The position numbers were made by a program, and so were the translations under genes. From NCBI GenBank assembly GCA_003524305.1, contig DQHW01000041.1, positions 1 through 50,937 of the forward strand: 50,937 bases of DNA. Direction: 5' to 3'. The notes beneath the pieces were generated by a model. That model did no database searches. It saw nothing but the letters and a program-made list of their open reading frames with translations, and had not been told where the DNA came from. Below, one piece after another: positions 49,201 to 50,937 of the stretch; the stretch's first letter is position 1, and each line of letters opens with the position of its first letter. Source of the stretch: Anaerolineaceae bacterium (lineage in GTDB: Bacteria; Chloroflexota; Anaerolineae; Anaerolineales; Anaerolineaceae).

Positions 49201-50598
49201 CTATCGCTGAACCGATATGACCCTGTAAACTCTTCCCCCGGCATCATCGGATATATACATGGCGCCGTCCGCGCCAAAGATCACATCAGCCGGACGGCCG
49301 TAAGCGGATGCATCGCCGCAATTGCTGCCAGGTGCCCGCCATCCGTTCACAAAAACTTCATTCCTCACCGGCAGTCCATTTTCAATCACAATCCGTTCCA
49401 CCTTACAGTCGCGGATGGATTCAGGGTTTTCAATGTTCCAAGAGCCGTGGTAGGCTATAAATAAATCGTTTTGATATTCGGATGGAAAGTTACCGTCTTG
49501 GCCCAGGCTCATACCCAACGGGGCACTGTGGGCCAGATCAGTAAACAAGGCTGGCACGGCTTGATTGCAATCCAGTCCCTCGGGTAACCGTAAATTGGAT
49601 TGATTATCCAAAACTTGTGGGGCTGAAATTGAATTGCCGCCCAATAAAAGGTTGAAGCAATATGGCCATCCATAAAACCGACCAGGGCGAATTGGAAACA
49701 CCATAACCTCGGGAGGCAAACTGTCAGGCAATCCGTTGTTGTCAATCAGGTTATCCCGTCCGTTCATGTTAGCCCACAACTCTCCAGTTGGCGTCCACAA
49801 GAAATCCACGCTGTTGCGCAATCCCCAAGCCCAAACGGCATGCATTCGTGTATCCGCATTGTCTACATATGGGTTGTCTGCAGGGATGCTGCCATCAGGA
49901 TTGAAGCGTAAAATGGCTGCCCGTCTCGGGTCAGATTCAACGCAAACATTACAAGACGAACCCACACTGACGTAAAGCTTGCCGTCGGGTCCAAAATGCA
50001 GGGTGCGGGTATAATGCCCCCCTCCGCCCGGGATGTTATCTGTCACCAATTCACGTTGATCAAATAAGCCGCTCTCTGATGAGTATCGAAAACGCTCAAT
50101 GCGATCATTCTCGGCTACGTAAAGCCAATCGCCCTGCCATTCCAACCCGTGGGGCTGATTCAATCCGCTAATAACCACTTCGTTAGAGTCCGCCAATCCA
50201 TCCTGGTTGAGATCTGGAAGGCGCATGATCTCGCCGCCATTGGTCAGCGAAATGTAAAGCGCATTGTCAGGTCCAAAAGCCATAAATCGGGGCTTTCCCT
50301 GAAGGTTTTGCGCGAAAATCCGAATTGCGAATCCGTCAGGCAGGCTAAGGCGTGCAGAAGCTTCATCCTCGGCTGGCAGCGCCAACAAGGGGTCGGGTGC
50401 ATTTTGAGTAACAGACTGTGTGAGAGTTTCGACAGGGGGCAGAACAGGTGTGCCGCTGGGTTTTAGGTTCGAGGTTTCTGTTGGAAAAAGTGTTTCGGAG
50501 GCTGCCGGTGGGCTCGTTTTTGCAGCAGAAGTACAACCCGCTAAGATGAAAAAGTGAATCAAAACCAATAAAGTGATACTAATATATCTACTATACAT
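49201..50598 (-). CDS. PQQ-type sugar dehydrogenase-like lipoprotein (sorbosone/glucose dehydrogenase family)
   Basis: A 465-residue lipoprotein (lipobox LAGC with Cys22), then a Ser/Thr/Pro linker to about residue 70. The rest is a six-bladed propeller of the soluble glucose/sorbosone dehydrogenase family: PRFMAFGPDNALYIS, GLNQPHGLEW, NIPGGGGHYTRTLHFGPDGKLYVSVGSSCNVC, and AVWAWGLRNSVDFLW with the conserved GLRN. Its role would be oxidation of a sugar at the cell surface, but some members use no PQQ. An in-frame ATG lies 5 bases after a TAATTAT sequence, without a ribosome binding site. Confidence 0.88.
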   Translation of the reverse strand: MYSRYISITLLVLIHFFILAGCTSAAKTSPPAASETLFPTETSNLKPSGTPVLPPVETLTQSVTQNAPDPLLALPAEDEASARLSLPDGFAIRIFAQNLQGKPRFMAFGPDNALYISLTNGGEIMRLPDLNQDGLADSNEVVISGLNQPHGLEWQGDWLYVAENDRIERFRYSSESGLFDQRELVTDNIPGGGGHYTRTLHFGPDGKLYVSVGSSCNVCVESDPRRAAILRFNPDGSIPADNPYVDNADTRMHAVWAWGLRNSVDFLWTPTGELWANMNGRDNLIDNNGLPDSLPPEVMVFPIRPGRFYGWPYCFNLLLGGNSISAPQVLDNQSNLRLPEGLDCNQAVPALFTDLAHSAPLGMSLGQDGNFPSEYQNDLFIAYHGSWNIENPESIRDCKVERIVIENGLPVRNEVFVNGWRAPGSNCGDASAYGRPADVIFGADGAMYISDDAGGRVYRVISVQR

Positions 50599-50719
50599 AT
50601 AATTATTATCCTATTTATTGTTTGCAAATTCAAGTCAAATAACAAAAGTGTATATAGCTCACAAACACGAAATTGAGGATGGAGTAAAATAGATCAAATC
50701 AAGTTTCAGGAGATATATT

Positions 50720-50937
50720 ATGGCTTTTTATGATCTTCCACTAAAAGAACTTCAAACTTACAAACCTGAACGGGTTGAACCAGCAGATTTCGATAGTTTT
50801 TGGGCATCAACTTTGGCTGAAGCACGCAAGCACCCCCTGGATGCGAAATTTGTTCAGGTGGATGCAGGTTTGAAACTCGTTGAGACTTTTGATGTTACCT
50901 TTTCTGGTTATGGCGGACAGCCCGTAAAAGGCTGGTT
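50720..50937 (+). CDS. Acetyl xylan esterase-like protein, cut by the window end
   Basis: The first 72 residues of an alpha/beta-hydrolase of the AXE1 (cephalosporin-C deacetylase) family: MAFYDLPLKELQTYKP, FDSFWASTLAEAR and the VTFSGYGGQPVKGW strand are typical. The catalytic residues lie beyond the window. CAGGAG precedes the ATG by 7 bases, and TAAAAT near 50685 may be a -10. Such esterases remove acetyl groups from xylan or small acetylated sugars. Confidence 0.88.
   Translation, partial: MAFYDLPLKELQTYKPERVEPADFDSFWASTLAEARKHPLDAKFVQVDAGLKLVETFDVTFSGYGGQPVKGW

Overview
The window looks like a piece of a Chloroflexota chromosome, most likely class Anaerolineae. This is inferred from gene content, moderate base composition, Thr/Pro/Ala-rich lipoprotein linkers, a glutamate-mutase-L-type ATPase beside a DUF6754-type membrane protein, and repeated acidic Pro-Asp-Trp-Leu motifs. 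No rRNA gene is present, so the placement rests on recognising protein families. About 42 protein genes and one initiator tRNA are supported. Coding density is high and many neighbours overlap by 4 bases.

Layout. 1-2626: initiator tRNA(Met) on the minus strand, then tsaE, tsaB, rimI and a family-4 uracil-DNA glycosylase. 2645-8967: a tightly coupled envelope polysaccharide operon (sugar-nucleotide dehydrogenase, epimerase, flippase, GT4 glycosyltransferase, multi-pass membrane protein). 8984-10936: a small unknown protein, a PIG-L deacetylase and a methyltransferase. 10987-19040: an eight-gene operon built around a MutL/GlmL-type actin-fold ATPase with four membrane proteins, an actin-fold partner candidate with a barrel-like N-terminus, a zinc-ribbon acidic membrane protein and an LPXTG-type anchored protein. 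No cobalamin mutase gene is nearby. This is the best candidate for an undescribed system. 19178-21890: phosphohexomutase and a DUF389 membrane protein with a C-terminal SH3-like domain. 22060-25447: BMP-like lipoprotein, undecaprenyl-phosphate sugar transferase, trpS and dtd. 25451-28136: a diverged PyrK/PyrD-like pair and an SPFH protein, divergent across a 7-bp tandem repeat. 28241-31604: uvrC, a membrane-anchored rhodanese and galT. 31788-40438: a ROK regulator followed by a ROK kinase-like protein, a second PIG-L deacetylase, a sugar ABC importer without its ATPase, and a GH3 N-acetylhexosaminidase. Together with the GH18 chitinase lipoprotein at 41129-43078 these suggest capture of chitin or other GlcNAc polymers outside the cell, import, and cleavage inside. 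40545-41060: a DUF559 endonuclease-like gene next to a nested palindromic repeat. 43199-50937: GGDEF protein, MFS transporter, ABC-F (EttA-like) factor, short RNB ribonuclease, PQQ-type sugar dehydrogenase lipoprotein and the start of an acetyl-xylan-esterase-like gene.

Expression signals. Many first genes have a -10 hexamer only 6-9 bases before the start codon and no Shine-Dalgarno sequence, which suggests leaderless transcripts, whereas internal operon genes mostly use GGAG-type sites. Convergent gene ends carry clear hairpin terminators.
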